A stretch of 64,000 bases of DNA from Asparagopsis taxiformis (lineage: Eukaryota > Rhodophyta > Florideophyceae > Bonnemaisoniales > Bonnemaisoniaceae), in assembly GCA_030407315.1 (NCBI GenBank), contig JALQPE010000083.1:248001-312000 (forward strand), written 5' to 3'. Each line of letters starts with the position of its first letter. Positions within the stretch are counted from its first letter, which is position 1. Made by a program: the position numbers and the translations under genes. This document shows, in pieces, positions 39,121 through 48,998 of the stretch. The notes beneath the pieces are model-generated. The model was not told the DNA's origin, searched no databases, and was given only the letters and a program-made list of their open reading frames with translations.

Positions 39121-40298
39121 TTGGGTGATAAAGATCGGCCAAAGTTTTTGTGTGCACAACAGTTGAGGTGGTGGGTTGCGGGGATTGTGTCTGGAAAGCT
39201 ATTGATGGGCTCGGTGGCTGTGTGAGCACTCGTGTACAAAGGAGGGAGAGAGATAATCTCGCACTTTGAGCTAAAGCTTAAGATTGTCCTAAAATAGGCA
39301 CCTGTGGTCCAATTATCGGGTCCCAAGTTTGGTCATCTCCGAGTACGGGGCATGAAATTTGGCATTTATTTTGGGAAAAGTTTAAACTATTACTTTTGGA
39401 TGTATGCCTCGAGGTCACGTATTTCAGCCTCGGACTTGATGGCATCACACCTGTCATTTGATAGTTAGATGTTGTCAATTGTGTACTGCAGCTCTTGATC
39501 CACCGTAATTTCGTAACCGATCTGACGACGTAACGCTTCTGGGAACATACGAACGGAAGAGTGATGAGCTTGATCCGAGACGCAGCCGCACTAGACGAAG
39601 AAGACGAGTCTGTAGCCAATGGAATGTGATGTTTTCCGGGTTAGCTCAAGTGGTCTTTCTAGTAGTAATTGATCGTCTCTGAGTATGTTCCCACCACTTC
39701 ATATATCTGCACCATCTCCAGCAAAGCATCATGTCATGACCCGACCACTATTAACATTCCACATTTTCGGAACCACTTGTTTCAGACGAGTCGCGCTGCT
39801 GACTCTCCAATGTCTTAAAAGAATTGACTCTAAGGAAAACGATGAAGAGACTTGCCATGTTATCATCATCATCATCCTACGGCAGTTCATAACGTAACTG
39901 TCGGCATACCCAGGCAGTTGTTGAAGAAACAATTTAGAAGAGCTGGCGTTTCCCTGGCTCAGACAGAAAGTGGTGACAGCTTCAGAAAACTGCTTCGTAG
40001 GTAGGAACTAACTCACCATAGGAAATTACGCAACTGTAAGTGACTTGGTAGCTTGAGATTGAGGTGATATGATGTTCCCACCATCTGGCAAAATTTTGAT
40101 ACATTAGCTTATTGATGCAGGCATATGGGACGAGGAGAGCTTTCAATAACGAACAGGTATTGGTAGACCACATACAGATACCCAATTTACACTATCTGGT
40201 ATCTGTACCATTGAACGTGTGAACCGCCTTCAAAGTATAGAAATAAAAATATCCTGTCCGTTTGCTATGAAACTCATGCCAATTGACTGCTCTACTAT
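39121..40298. other. 1.2-kb region without a supported gene
   Basis: 1178 bp. It contains the promoter of the acidic plastid protein and the 3' end of the oxidoreductase gene's neighbour. A possible spliced exon pair on the minus strand (about 39387-39585) is discussed as a weak finding; otherwise empty. Confidence 0.35.
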
Positions 40299-41396
40299 CT
40301 ACTGCGTAGCAGCTTCGTAGAGAACATCTACAAGTTTCTGCGTAACCAGTGTTTCATTAGCCCATTTTCGGGCACTTTCCATATCCTTTTCCAGAATCAT
40401 GCGACACATTTCTGACACCATGTTGGAATGTTGAGTTGAACCATTTGGTTCCTTCACGACAACAACTTCCTTCTGCGGATACACTATGGTGGGTCCGCCA
40501 TTCGCATCGATTCCAGCTGACTTTTCAATTACATACTCGGTGTCTGTCGAACGCGTTTCCGTTGACCTCAGCCCTGCGAATACAAATGTCTGATCAGAGG
40601 GTAAGATAAATTCCGGGATATAAATGCACCCTTTCTGAGAAACAATCTCGGTGTACTGGCGAAGCGGACCTCTGAAATCGACATCAAAGGACATCATAAT
40701 TTTGTTCTCTTCAGAGTCACCAAATTCAACAATACCATGTGCAGCATTGAGAACTCCCGCCAATTCGGGATGCATCGTCCCCTTGCACGTCACTGATAAT
40801 ATCTTCGAGGCGACATCCACGCCCAGATAAGTAACAGCGGCGCGTGAAGTGTACCATCCGAGATCTCCCAAACTGCCCTGCGGTTCCAGTTGCGGATTGG
40901 ACCGGATGTCATTCTTGAAATCTGGAATTGGGAACGAAAATGTCGTATTCAACTGAAGTACATCTCCCAGCTCGTGAGACTTGATGACGTCTCGGATGAT
41001 CTTAGCACGTGACGAGTGTACAAAGTGTGTCCCATCCAGGAAAACTACGCCAGAATCGCGGCAAGCATCAATGATGGACTGGACGTCCTTGGCACCATTG
41101 AGAGGCTTGTCAACAATGATATGCTTGCCCGCCTTTGCGCATCGAATAGCCCAATCTGTGGTCAGAGCGGTCGGAAGCGGGATATAAACAGCATCAATAG
41201 GCTCCTCAAGAATCTGCTCGTATGTACATGTACGCGGGATGTTTCTAGCCTTAGCAAAACGACGAGCTTTTTCTATATCTCTTGATGCGACGACTTCGCA
41301 CACAGCATTTGGAACGGGTTCAAGCCCATTGAGGAATTCTCGCGCAATGGATGCTGCGGAGAGAATGCCAAACTTCACGGGAGCTTGCGAAGACAT
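40299..41396 (-). CDS. Gfo/Idh/MocA-family NAD(P)-dependent oxidoreductase
   Basis: 365 aa from MSSQAPVKFGILSAASIAREF. The Rossmann start (VKFGILSAASIA), the cofactor acid position VVASRD, YIPLPTALTTDWAIRCAKAGKHIIVDKP and the catalytic-side segment LDGTHFVHSSR are typical of the family, close to dihydrodiol dehydrogenases / D-xylose 1-dehydrogenases. The usual EKP motif is DKP here. The frame continues upstream only to a TTG, and a TATATA on the minus strand at about 41651 would fit a leader of some 220 nt. Exact sugar or diol substrate cannot be told. Cytosolic if this start is right. Confidence 0.87.
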   Translation of the reverse strand: MSSQAPVKFGILSAASIAREFLNGLEPVPNAVCEVVASRDIEKARRFAKARNIPRTCTYEQILEEPIDAVYIPLPTALTTDWAIRCAKAGKHIIVDKPLNGAKDVQSIIDACRDSGVVFLDGTHFVHSSRAKIIRDVIKSHELGDVLQLNTTFSFPIPDFKNDIRSNPQLEPQGSLGDLGWYTSRAAVTYLGVDVASKILSVTCKGTMHPELAGVLNAAHGIVEFGDSEENKIMMSFDVDFRGPLRQYTEIVSQKGCIYIPEFILPSDQTFVFAGLRSTETRSTDTEYVIEKSAGIDANGGPTIVYPQKEVVVVKEPNGSTQHSNMVSEMCRMILEKDMESARKWANETLVTQKLVDVLYEAATQ

Positions 41397-41942
41397 TGTG
41401 TTCGTCACGTACCTTGTTGACGGCGGAAGAGTATTTGTGGCGGCCAACAATGCTAGAAATTTTTGAAGGCGCGGCTTGTGATTAGCCGGGCTAAGAATAC
41501 AATTGCAAGACAGAACAATGCTTCCCTGCTGTACCTCCGAGGACAGACTTGAATTTGTGGAAGCACCTGCCTTGACGTAGCTCGACAGGATCAAACTAAC
41601 AGCCGATGTCGACCTCAAGCGCGTTATCCACGCGATTACCGATGCTAAGACTATATACTTGGCATTTTACAATTGGCTACAGCGTCAGTTTCGACAATCC
41701 AGGACTCGTTTTCGCTGTGCCGTCGATGGACTGATCTCTTTGCGCCCACCATGCAAATCACACGATTCAAGTGTTGAATTTTCAAGTCTCACATGCTTGA
41801 CAGAGACGCACGCAATTTAATGCCGGCTACACTGCTGGTCAATAGTGATCAACAAGTGACCAAGCTGTGCATGGCAAACCTCCATCGCTTACAAATCATT
41901 TAAATAAAATTGAGCATCACAAGCTTACAATCCTGCAAACTT
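41397..41942. other. Intergenic region, oxidoreductase / lipase
   Basis: 546 bp on the minus-strand side upstream of the oxidoreductase, including the TATATA near 41651. The stretch up to 41618 stays open in frame with the oxidoreductase but has no ATG. Confidence 0.3.
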
Positions 41943-43943
41943 TTACACCTTCTCACAGACCATTTGTTTTAAAGCCGACACATGCCGAGCATAATCTTCT
42001 TCATCGATCGAGAATAAAGAATCCAACGACTCGCTTGTCAACTGCCCCTGCATTACATTCTCTTTTGGTCTGTGCGGCATTGGAGAAATCTTCCTCAACG
42101 TCCTACTACGTGTTTTTCTCAATGGTTTGGAGCCCATGCTATTCAATAACCGCACCAAATTTGCCTTGTAACTGAACGGCGCATGCGCCAGAAACATACC
42201 CTTCTCCCTTCCACCAACCTTGAGGAAATGCGAACGATGCACGGGTACAATCTCAACGTCCGCCTTCCGGAACAACTTATTCTTCACAGCATCTCGCCGT
42301 GAAACCTCCTCCTTCCGCACCAGCTGGAACACTTTTCCCGGGATGTACAACCGTCGCCCTTCATGCTGCCGTCGCAACTGCTCTACTTTCTGTACGGTGT
42401 GTTGCGATAGGTCAGACCAATCGATTACCGCCCCCTTCAGTCCAACAGACACCATTGCTTTCTGCGTGGGCTTTAGGTCAGCAACGTATCTAGCTGTTGC
42501 GAAATAGGGCAGCATCACTGCCACACTCAAACGTGGTACAATATCGGGGCCGTTTACCAGAGTTACTGTTGACGACGACACCTGTTCTGCCAATTCCAAC
42601 GTCACACATGGCGGTGGCGCAATGCACACTGCTGTTGCACGCGGAAATTCAGGGTCATCTCGCATGATCATGGACAATACTGACGCTGTAGCCGCTCCAA
42701 GAGAATGTCCAGTGATCATGAGGTTGTGATTGGGATTTTGTCGCACAGCCTGTAATGTGAGACTTCGGATTTTCTCGAACAAATTTCGAGCGCTGCGCAA
42801 TACACCAGAGTGTCCATGTCCACGAACAATATCGTTTTCGCCATTGCCATTTTCGCGACGAATCTCAAGTGGATCATGCGTTGCCGCAACATCAGTTAAA
42901 GAATCAATGAGATTGGCCGTTCCCCTGATACAGATGACGATGGCGTTTATCTGATTATCGATTGCAATGTAGTGTGCAGGGAGGAATGCCAGAGCTGAGA
43001 ATTGTGAGGTAAGGATGTCGCGACTAGAAATACCGGTGCGTCGACAAATAATACCTTTGTCTGTTAGTTTGGTCATGGAGATTCCCGGGGCGGATGCAGC
43101 ATTGAGCGGGAGCCCGTATATGCTTTCGGCGTGCCGAAGCATGTGGTAGAAGAGTTGCACTTGCGATGCACTGACAGGTTTTAAGGACTGCGCTTCGATG
43201 GGTGACAATGGGGGAGTGATTATGTTAGTTCTGCTACCCAACGTTTCCCATGTAGCTACATGAGGTGGCGGGTCGCTTGGTGAACGTTGCTTAAAATAAC
43301 TGAGTACATCGGTGAGTTGATGCTGAATTTCTTGTGGCTTCATGTTGGGCTCCGGCAGTGACAGGCGGCGATGTGAAGAAGAGTCAGACAACTCCAAGCT
43401 TTCGGACCGCACATCGGCGAATGAGCGACGACGACGTGTGGGCGTCAAACTTGCAGTGTCTGACTGCGAGTCGGGTGCAGCGGTAGAGCTGAGTGAATGT
43501 TGACTAGCATTGGAGCAAGTTTTACAACTGTCGGATGTGCGCTGCTTGGCCTGTCGGTCCAGCATGGAGGAATAAACGCTGAGGGCGCGAATGAAATCTG
43601 AGGGGGCAACGTCGGCAACATCGTGTTGCGAGACAACTTTTTTGAATTTTGCAACCGCTTTATAACGTGGGTCGTCTGGAGAGCGCGCAGAGAAGCCGAA
43701 TATCGGGAAGGAATGGAGCCAGTTGAGTGTGAAATCCGGGTCTTCAGCATCGACTTGATTGTAGTCAACGTTGAGACTGGGAATGGATTTTAGCGATGTC
43801 GGCGAGAGTGGCGTGTCGGGAGACGTGACTGTCGACGATGCGCTAGCTTGAAATTGGGAGACGCTACGGAAACGGCGCTGGACAGAGGGCAGGGGAAGAT
43901 ACGGAGCGCGCGGAAGCGAGCGAGAGGGCATGGTGTTGTGCAT
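41943..43943 (-). CDS. Class 3 (alpha/beta hydrolase) lipase, DAG-lipase-like
   Basis: 666 aa from the ATG at 43943 (a second ATG is 4 codons on). The hydrolase core lies at about 260-480: AIVICIRGTANLIDSLTD (oxyanion region), then the nucleophile elbow ITGHSLGAATASVLSMI, then VTLVNGPDIVPRLSV, which carries the catalytic Asp; a His near RRSHF or HAPFS completes the triad (for example VHRSHFLKVGGREKGMFLAH). The pattern is that of sn-1 specific diacylglycerol lipases and plant class 3 lipases. A long Ser/Pro-rich N-terminus (about 250 aa) with a basic start (MPSRSLPRAPYLPLPSVQRRF) could be a plastid or mitochondrial presequence. Confidence 0.85.
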   Translation of the reverse strand: MHNTMPSRSLPRAPYLPLPSVQRRFRSVSQFQASASSTVTSPDTPLSPTSLKSIPSLNVDYNQVDAEDPDFTLNWLHSFPIFGFSARSPDDPRYKAVAKFKKVVSQHDVADVAPSDFIRALSVYSSMLDRQAKQRTSDSCKTCSNASQHSLSSTAAPDSQSDTASLTPTRRRRSFADVRSESLELSDSSSHRRLSLPEPNMKPQEIQHQLTDVLSYFKQRSPSDPPPHVATWETLGSRTNIITPPLSPIEAQSLKPVSASQVQLFYHMLRHAESIYGLPLNAASAPGISMTKLTDKGIICRRTGISSRDILTSQFSALAFLPAHYIAIDNQINAIVICIRGTANLIDSLTDVAATHDPLEIRRENGNGENDIVRGHGHSGVLRSARNLFEKIRSLTLQAVRQNPNHNLMITGHSLGAATASVLSMIMRDDPEFPRATAVCIAPPPCVTLELAEQVSSSTVTLVNGPDIVPRLSVAVMLPYFATARYVADLKPTQKAMVSVGLKGAVIDWSDLSQHTVQKVEQLRRQHEGRRLYIPGKVFQLVRKEEVSRRDAVKNKLFRKADVEIVPVHRSHFLKVGGREKGMFLAHAPFSYKANLVRLLNSMGSKPLRKTRSRTLRKISPMPHRPKENVMQGQLTSESLDSLFSIDEEDYARHVSALKQMVCEKV

Positions 43944-46412
43944 AGTGACTCGGACGGTGAACAGTTTGGCATTGTTGGGTGTGCATTCTCGCAACGAGAG
44001 AAGAAGGTTTGCGTGTGAAACTGCGACAACGCATACCCTAAAACGGGGAGTGGGTCCAACTGCGATGGTCGGTGAGCTGATTTACAGTCAATAAGTGGGA
44101 TCGATACGCTCATTGTGCTTCAACAATAATTCACTTGTACACGTGGATTCGTGGCGCCGTGTAATTTATTATGCAACGTGTCGGTGAATTTGATGTACGC
44201 TTCGTTGTGCTCAGCACGCCGGAACCAATCAACGGTCTTGACGCACCGCGCTTCACATTCGTTGTTCGTCCAAGCTCGTTTTTCGGAAGGTCGCAGTCAT
44301 GTAGCGTCATTGCATTGCGTCGTTATTGCTCATCATGAGTAATGCCAATTCATTGATCAGTGTTCAATGAACACGACATCGAGCATAGCAACGTATGTGC
44401 TGCTTACATCTATAGATAGCTGATAGAACAGTTTGATACCTTTTCAACATGTACAATGTATGTTGGTAGGTTGGTACAAGCACATAGTACTCTGTATGTT
44501 GGGTGCATATAGATTTGGGAAGGATGGATGGACGACAGACATCACTTCAGATACGGCAGGACAAAATGGAACCGTTTTGCGCCATAGCAGTAGCGACGTT
44601 TATACAAGGTCGGGTCACATAGGAAGACACATCAGGCTGCACATGACGCAAGCTTCGCTGAGGTAAAAGGAATTTTGCGCAATTGAATTTGATCAGTTTA
44701 GTTGTTGTTCGCGTCTGAGTTGGACAGGGACGAGCACAGTGTGGTGCAGCACGCTAGCCCGCAGGCAAGCAACATTGTGGGGGCGGGACAAGCGCAATTA
44801 TTGTATTTGCGGGCGTTTAGGTAGCATACTGAGATTACAGACGTTCTGTAATCATTGCGAATACAACAGATGAATGGGCGCGAGGTGGCTACAACACCAC
44901 GTTGATATATGGATGGCGTGTTGTTGTCGTGTCGGTCAAAGGCGAAGATAACAGTAAGTAGTTGATGGCGGGCAGTCTATTCGGGACTGGAGGCTTTTGC
45001 ATGTGTGCTATGCGGCGAAGGGTTGGCGCAATGGGGAGATGGATATCAGCTAATATGGCTTACTGTAGTCGAGGGGCAGTGAGCGGAGTCGAGGTCATTG
45101 GTGCGCAATGTTTAGAAACGGGTTGATGATGAGCGGTGGCGGAAGTTGGAATAGTTGGAATGGGGTGTCTCGGGAGGCGAGGTGGGGATTGTTTGCACGC
45201 GTCGAGGTAGGGAGCACAACATAATGCGCACGTTGTGTGGCACTGCTTGTTGCAGGAGTGAAGTGTCAACCCATCCTCTCCCATGGTTGGCAGCAGTCGG
45301 TGGCTAGCGGTTGTGGTTGTGGCTATGAAAAAAAATATCGTGTGCCACCCTTGGACGATAGGCAGAAATTACGGCTGGCGGTCGCTGAATCGTGGCGTCG
45401 GCGTGTAATCTGGAATATCCGGTGGCGGGGCGACGATTCGGGCGTGAACAGTAGTGTATCTATTTGTTTGATTGGCTAGCATCGCATCGATTGGCTGCAG
45501 GATATAGCGATTCAGTCAGCTCGACAGCCACGTTGCTAAATTGGGTCGCTTCCTGCAGCCTTTGTGATTGACTAGGGTGCTGCGTGTGCACGCAGGCTGC
45601 GTGACGGCCTGTAAACGAGCATCTTTTCCTTTAATTTTCTGCTGGGGCGGCTCATGATTGCCCGTCAGTCCAACTTGGAACTATCAAAGTGATGATGTAG
45701 TTTTTATTCGTTTTGATTGACAATGCATGCACCGTGCTGAATCGGTATCATTCAGCCGCGGTAAATGACGGTACATATATTCATATAAGCGAATCGCACG
45801 CGCCGTGCCGAGCGTCTTCTGTCGCCGCCTGACAAATCTAGTCCCGATGAGACACACACACACGGCTGCGCCACTGTACGCGGCGACAACGTTTGAGTGT
45901 GACGGACGAGTAGAGCAGCGAATTAGCACTGACTCACAACCCACAGGCGGGACAAGACCAAACACTAGACCGACAAGGACAGTTGAACTCACGACTACCA
46001 TCGACAATTTGTATTGGAGAGAGAGATCATAACCATTGTTCAAGTCGCTCTTTAGGGTATCAGCAGCAGCGAATCGAGCTGAGCTCGATAGGTATCGATC
46101 GTTAGGAGGCCCGATCGCCGCCGGCGCTACCGCGTCCAACTACCCAAAGCAGCTCACAGCCTTTCGACGTGCAGATAGAATCAAATGCGATGACAGAACA
46201 CTATTTAGAACGTGGTGCAGAAAGACTAGGACACGGAGAGTAGAGCTGTAGTGGCATCTTCTCCGGCCTCCGTCCATCGGTATCGCCGCACCGCACCACA
46301 CTCGACTGGACTGCACCGCACTGCATTGCTCTGTCCACAAGGACACAACGCACAGTAGAGCACCGCACAGCGCTCCACCCTCCACAGCACCTCTACTGTG
46401 CAGCGGCATCAT
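43944..46412. other. 2.5-kb gene-poor region upstream of the unrecognised large gene
   Basis: 2469 bp between two divergent starts. I find no homology, tRNA or transposon end. A minus-strand frame at 45684-46139 has no ATG. The only structure is a CNNNA pentanucleotide tract at 46286-46325. Confidence 0.4.
46286..46325 (+). repeat. CNNNA pentanucleotide tract x8
   Basis: Units CCGCA, CCGCA, CCACA, CTCGA, CTGGA, CTGCA, CCGCA, CTGCA in register, 88 bp before the next start codon. Confidence 0.8.
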
Positions 46413-48998
46413 ATGCACGGCGGAAACTCAACAAAGAATCTCATCGCTACCGGGCAACATCCTACACCCACCACCCGCGCTATGCTCCTCAAAATGAAGC
46501 CTCTGTGTACCGCACTACCGCAAGCACACGCTGGCGCAGTGGCAGCCGCCGCCACTGACCGACCGTTGCTGCGCTTTCAGACGTCACCCAGCACGCGCGC
46601 CAACTCTCTGCCATCCGCTGCCACCAACTCTCACATACATGTGCCAATCCCCGTTAAAAATAGCAGTGTATGTACTCAATCATCCGCATTAATGCCCAAT
46701 TTATATCCAAAAAATCTCCACACACCCTCTCCCTATTCTCCCCCGCAAACGCTCATTACGACCTCAACTACTCCCCACACGACCTCCTCTTTCAGTACTG
46801 CACCCACAGGCACCCGCTTCACATACGCTGAACATTCACAGCGCACTTGCGTCCCTCCATTTCGACGTCGCCAAATGGGCAGTACCGCCCGTCCCTCTAT
46901 CACGGCCGAAAACGACCGACGCCGTCGTCGCAGAGACCGTGACACCGCCTCCCATACTAGCAACACCTCGGCAACTTCCCCATTGCCCGTCCTCCCTTCC
47001 ACTACATCCGCCCCTTCCACTGCCGTCATTGCCCCCGCGCTTGAAAAGCCTCGCACCGTACCGACCATGTCCGCCGTCCGTAGGCTCCTCTCCGGCGGCG
47101 GTGCACCCCCGGATACTCCGCCAAAGTATAAAGGTTACAAGTACTTCCCCCAGCCCTGTGAGACTTGCGCTCGCAATAGACTCGCTGCAGAGGCGAATGG
47201 TGTCGCCGACCCCGACCGTCAGAAAGTGCTGCTTCGCGAGCTATCTGTCCGATGCGTCCCGGACTTACGCGACAGACTCGATGGATGTCACTCCGGCGAG
47301 TACCCCCGTTTCGCACGCCTCTTCGAGATCGCCTGTGAAGTCCAAAGCGTTGTGGGTACCCTGCGCACCAACGATGCCGCCATGGCACACCTCAAGGCAG
47401 AGCGCCTCAAGGCAATGGGTATCACGCTTTTCGGTCCCGAGTCCACTGTCACAATCATCACCAACGGTGCAGGTGTCCTATTCATCTTCCAGAGGGATGG
47501 CGTTGCGTCTCTAATCTATGAAGGCGTCCAGTTTGACACTACTGCTGAAGAAGAAACGTCCGTAGACCTCATCCTCAAGGCCATGCTAGAATCCTCCCCA
47601 CAGGCAGATACCGATGATCTTCAAGCCATACTCTCTAGCATCAAGTTCTACCGCGCCTCAGAGGAGAAGGATGGTATCGATGAGCTCAACTCAGGTGGTC
47701 TCGATATTCCGGGGATCCGAATCAATCGCGCAGATTTTTACACTACACGGGTGCTCTGCATGATGACGAATACAGACATCTACGAACAGAACTTCTACCG
47801 AAGGTACGTACATGTTGATGGGCTGGGCAACTGCTACATTGGTGAACGTGAAGGCGAGACGTGTACGCTAGTCAGAATCGATGTGCTGCCCGATGCGCCT
47901 GGTAGGCCTGTCCGGTGCGGTGATGACATTATCGGCGAGGACCTGTTCATGACTAGACGAATAGGCCGAAAGGATCGTTTCCGACTGAGCTGTGCCGTGT
48001 CGGTGAATGTATGGGAGGAATACGAGGCTCCAGAATGGTTTGGATACGTTCATCCGCCGCCGAATGCTGATGCTATGAGACCTCATGACTTGCCGAGTCT
48101 GAAACACCGATTGGAATCGTATGGGATTGCGGATTCCACTGAAGTTTGCCGATTGGTATATCACTGTCTAGCACACAAGTCGCGAAACTCCGCCGTCAAG
48201 GTGGATACGCTTTCTGCTGCTCGAGGCTATTTCATGTACTTGAAGAACTTTCTGAAGCATGGCACTACGGGGACGAGAACGAACCACATCATGGAAGGCG
48301 ATGAGCTACTCGTTGTGTATGACGGCCTAGCGTATCGAGTGAACGCGACGCAGACGGAGATCCGGCACAAGAGTCTGTTCCTGAGTCTGCTGATCAGTGA
48401 CGAAAAGGAACGAAACGGGAAGAGCGTTGGGAAGAGGGCGGTGATCAGGAGGATGGCGAGCACGTCAGAGGTAGTTTTGGCGTTGTGCAGAGACATCACG
48501 TATCTACATGCCGAGTATGACGAGGAGGGTGGAACTATGTACTCTGCGTCGGCCGAGGAGGAGAACATTGCTGAGGCGTGGGCTACGTGCGTCGCGCTGT
48601 ATGTATGCGATGGATATGGAGTTCTGGAAGGAGGATTCAACTGTGCGATTGAGAATCGTCGAGGTGCTATTGTTGACGGTACTGCTATCTTTACGAATGA
48701 TGTGCAGGTACCAGTTGTATTTGACAAGCTATTCCGAAAGAGTTCTATCGCGGAAGAGATGTCGTCGTCTGGTGATGCGGTTGGTGCTACATATCCTGGA
48801 GCGTTCATTTCTGGACGAGATCAATGCATTGAAAGAACGTTCCTGGCTGGCAAGGAGCATCGGTTCACCAAGGACACGCTAATGGGAGTGCTGCAGCGTG
48901 AATTGAGGCTGCGCGACGTGTGGCAGACGGCGGTTACAGTACGAATGCAACGTGCCGACAGTGAAAGAAATTGGCGGCCATTGTTATTGGACCAATGA
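46413..48998 (+). CDS. Large protein of unknown function
   Basis: 861 aa from the ATG at 46413; an ATG at 47067 (MSAVRRLLSGGG) may be the real start because the 218 residues before it are Ser/Thr/Pro-rich and low-complexity. From there on the protein is of ordinary composition. Near the start of that part is KGYKYFPQPCETCARNRLAAE, a possible CxxC site. The long central part is mixed alpha/beta, without membrane segments or known catalytic motifs, and the end is RNWRPLLLDQ. Codon use and third-position GC agree with a real gene over at least 640 codons. I do not recognise a family; it could be lineage-specific. No introns. Confidence 0.72.
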   Translation: MHGGNSTKNLIATGQHPTPTTRAMLLKMKPLCTALPQAHAGAVAAAATDRPLLRFQTSPSTRANSLPSAATNSHIHVPIPVKNSSVCTQSSALMPNLYPKNLHTPSPYSPPQTLITTSTTPHTTSSFSTAPTGTRFTYAEHSQRTCVPPFRRRQMGSTARPSITAENDRRRRRRDRDTASHTSNTSATSPLPVLPSTTSAPSTAVIAPALEKPRTVPTMSAVRRLLSGGGAPPDTPPKYKGYKYFPQPCETCARNRLAAEANGVADPDRQKVLLRELSVRCVPDLRDRLDGCHSGEYPRFARLFEIACEVQSVVGTLRTNDAAMAHLKAERLKAMGITLFGPESTVTIITNGAGVLFIFQRDGVASLIYEGVQFDTTAEEETSVDLILKAMLESSPQADTDDLQAILSSIKFYRASEEKDGIDELNSGGLDIPGIRINRADFYTTRVLCMMTNTDIYEQNFYRRYVHVDGLGNCYIGEREGETCTLVRIDVLPDAPGRPVRCGDDIIGEDLFMTRRIGRKDRFRLSCAVSVNVWEEYEAPEWFGYVHPPPNADAMRPHDLPSLKHRLESYGIADSTEVCRLVYHCLAHKSRNSAVKVDTLSAARGYFMYLKNFLKHGTTGTRTNHIMEGDELLVVYDGLAYRVNATQTEIRHKSLFLSLLISDEKERNGKSVGKRAVIRRMASTSEVVLALCRDITYLHAEYDEEGGTMYSASAEEENIAEAWATCVALYVCDGYGVLEGGFNCAIENRRGAIVDGTAIFTNDVQVPVVFDKLFRKSSIAEEMSSSGDAVGATYPGAFISGRDQCIERTFLAGKEHRFTKDTLMGVLQRELRLRDVWQTAVTVRMQRADSERNWRPLLLDQ

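Noticed and set aside
45684..46139. Minus-strand frame of 151 codons with a hydrophobic stretch
   Set aside because: It begins at TTG, has no in-frame ATG near the start and no recognisable family.
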